DNA of 5,818 nucleotides from Pseudomonadota bacterium (GTDB taxonomy: Bacteria > Pseudomonadota > Gammaproteobacteria > Burkholderiales > SG8-39). The stretch is from the NCBI GenBank assembly GCA_003242425.1, contig QGUL01000131.1:1-5818 (forward strand), in the 5' to 3' direction. Shown here in pieces: positions 5,089-5,818 of this stretch; within the stretch, counting starts at the first letter, position 1; each line of letters opens with the position of its first letter. A model generated the notes under the pieces. The model made no database searches and had not been told where the DNA came from. It saw only the letters and a list, made by a program, of their open reading frames with translations. The position numbers were made by a program, and so were the translations under genes.

Positions 5089-5818
5089 TCAGGCCCGGCT
5101 CGTGTCGATGCGGTTCGTGCCTTCGCTGCGCTGGGCGCCGGCTGGTTGGCCGCGCGTGGAAATGATCTCGCCCACTTCCACCAGTTGCTTGAGCCGCCGC
5201 AAGGCGTCGGTGACATAGCGCTCCGGCGCCTGGCCGGTGATGCGCGCCAGCGCCGCGCCCAGGGCGCCTGCGGGCGGCACGTATTCCAGATGCACCGAGA
5301 CCACGGTGCCGCGCCCGCCCGGCGCTTCGCGAAAGCGCACGCTGCCGAAATGCGTGAGCGCGCTGCCGTGGGCGGCGCGCCAGGCGATTTCCTGACCCGG
5401 TTCGTCGCGGGTGATTTCCGATTCCCATACCGCTTCGCGTCCCTGCGCGCCCTGCATGTGCCAGCGCGAGCGCAGCGCATCGAGTTGTTCCACGCGCGTG
5501 ACGCGCGGCGCGAACCGGGGCAGGTTGTCCAGATCACGCCAATAGCGATAGAGCGTGTCGCGGTCCGCCCTGATGGTGATCGCCTGATCGAGCACGATGG
5601 TTTCGCCGGCCGCGCGCTCCGTGGGCTCGCGGTTCACGCGTATGCCGAGCGGGCGGAACATCGGGTTGTAGCCCGTGTAGGCCTGATAGAGCAGCCAGCC
5701 GCCCAGGCCCGCCGCGCTGCCGCCGATCCAGTTCCGCCTGCGCAGGCCCCAGCCGAGCAGGGCCAGTCCCCCCCCCCAAAGCCCCACGGGGGCGATCTCC
5801 TGGAAATTAACCTTTGTT
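5089..5818 (-). CDS. SRPBCC (START-like) cyclase/dehydrase-type protein with membrane N-terminus, 5' end probably outside the window
   Basis: The N-terminal part has two short hydrophobic, glycine-rich segments separated by LRRRNWIGG, then [13 protein letters not shown]. This resembles the DUF2892 (YgaP-like) membrane hairpin that often precedes SRPBCC domains. The rest, from about 64 to 208 counting from the GTG at 5787, is an SRPBCC ligand-binding fold: [28 protein letters not shown] at its start, a WESEI...EIAWR sheet region and a long C-terminal helix (about 188-206). Such proteins bind hydrophobic small molecules or act as cyclases; no catalytic residue can be named. A GTG at 5787 with AGGAG nine bases upstream gives 232 residues. 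However, the frame stays open to the edge and reads KVNFQEIAP, which aligns with the usual start of the membrane domain, so the true start is probably beyond 5818. A ten-G run lies at 5777-5768. The dehydrogenase gene follows after 35 bases, probably co-transcribed. Confidence 0.85.
   Translation of the reverse strand, partial: TKVNFQEIAPVGLWGGGLALLGWGLRRRNWIGGSAAGLGGWLLYQAYTGYNPMFRPLGIRVNREPTERAAGETIVLDQAITIRADRDTLYRYWRDLDNLPRFAPRVTRVEQLDALRSRWHMQGAQGREAVWESEITRDEPGQEIAWRAAHGSALTHFGSVRFREAPGGRGTVVSVHLEYVPPAGALGAALARITGQAPERYVTDALRRLKQLVEVGEIISTRGQPAGAQRSEGTNRIDTSRA
5768..5777. repeat. Ten-base homopolymer (C on plus, G on the coding strand) inside the SRPBCC gene
   Basis: Ten consecutive C residues on the plus strand give TGG GGG GGG GGA in the coding frame, encoding Trp-Gly-Gly-Gly near the protein's N-terminus. 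A tract of this length is prone to slipped-strand mispairing and to sequencing or assembly indels. In the given length the frame joins a sensible upstream reading (KVNFQEIAP) to the SRPBCC domain, so the gene is intact as shown. Confidence 0.95.

Noticed and set aside
4664..5218. A 184-codon plus-strand frame opposite the dehydrogenase
   Set aside because: It crosses the junction of two well-supported minus-strand genes and carries no domain signature.
5054..5428. N-terminal extension of the dehydrogenase frame
   Set aside because: It overlaps the SRPBCC gene in another phase, has Arg/Ala-rich nonsense composition, and the ATG at 5053 has a good ribosome site where family similarity begins.
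1..5818. Search for tRNA, rRNA, CRISPR, insertion-sequence or phage signatures
   Set aside because: No cloverleaf, spaced repeat array, terminal inverted repeats or transposase/integrase motifs were seen by eye.

Overview
The window is about two-thirds G+C, with strongly GC-biased third codon positions and coding on both strands. The genes are of ordinary Gram-negative type: a bifunctional class A penicillin-binding protein, a lipobox lipoprotein, a Sec-exported cupin and a zinc alcohol dehydrogenase. A high-GC Pseudomonadota chromosome, perhaps betaproteobacterial, fits best; this is inferred from composition and gene content, not from a marker gene. I see no tRNA, rRNA, insertion sequence, integrase, CRISPR array or phage gene.

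Layout. Positions 1-42 hold the first 14 codons of a minus-strand gene that runs off the left edge. Positions 43-259 are non-coding and contain a rho-independent terminator (109-146) for the next gene. Positions 260-2677 encode a class A penicillin-binding protein on the minus strand. Positions 2678-2812 are its leader and promoter region, with a pair of 8-bp direct repeats spaced one helical turn apart. A very clear minus-strand terminator (2813-2844) ends a small lipoprotein gene (2866-3138, minus). A 70-bp divergent intergenic region then leads to a plus-strand pair: an exported cupin (3209-3655) and a two-helix membrane protein (3655-3873), joined by a TGATG overlap. Four bases further on, the convergent minus-strand pair ends: a zinc-dependent alcohol dehydrogenase (3878-5053), preceded by an SRPBCC (START-like) protein with a short membrane N-terminus (5089 to the right edge).

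How the genes relate. The penicillin-binding protein polymerises and cross-links peptidoglycan, and appears to be a single-gene unit bounded by terminators. The lipoprotein is also a single-gene unit. The cupin and the small membrane protein look translationally coupled and would both present their functional parts in the periplasm. The SRPBCC protein and the dehydrogenase lie 35 bases apart on one strand and probably share an mRNA. The sequence suggests small-molecule binding plus alcohol or aldehyde oxidation, but not the substrate.

Most of the window is ordinary core or housekeeping sequence, and I do not see a convincing new multi-gene system. The points most worth a second look are the ten-base G tract inside the SRPBCC gene, the penicillin-binding protein's resemblance to the Bacteroidota type together with its unusual C-terminal tail, and the cupin/membrane-protein pair of unknown role.
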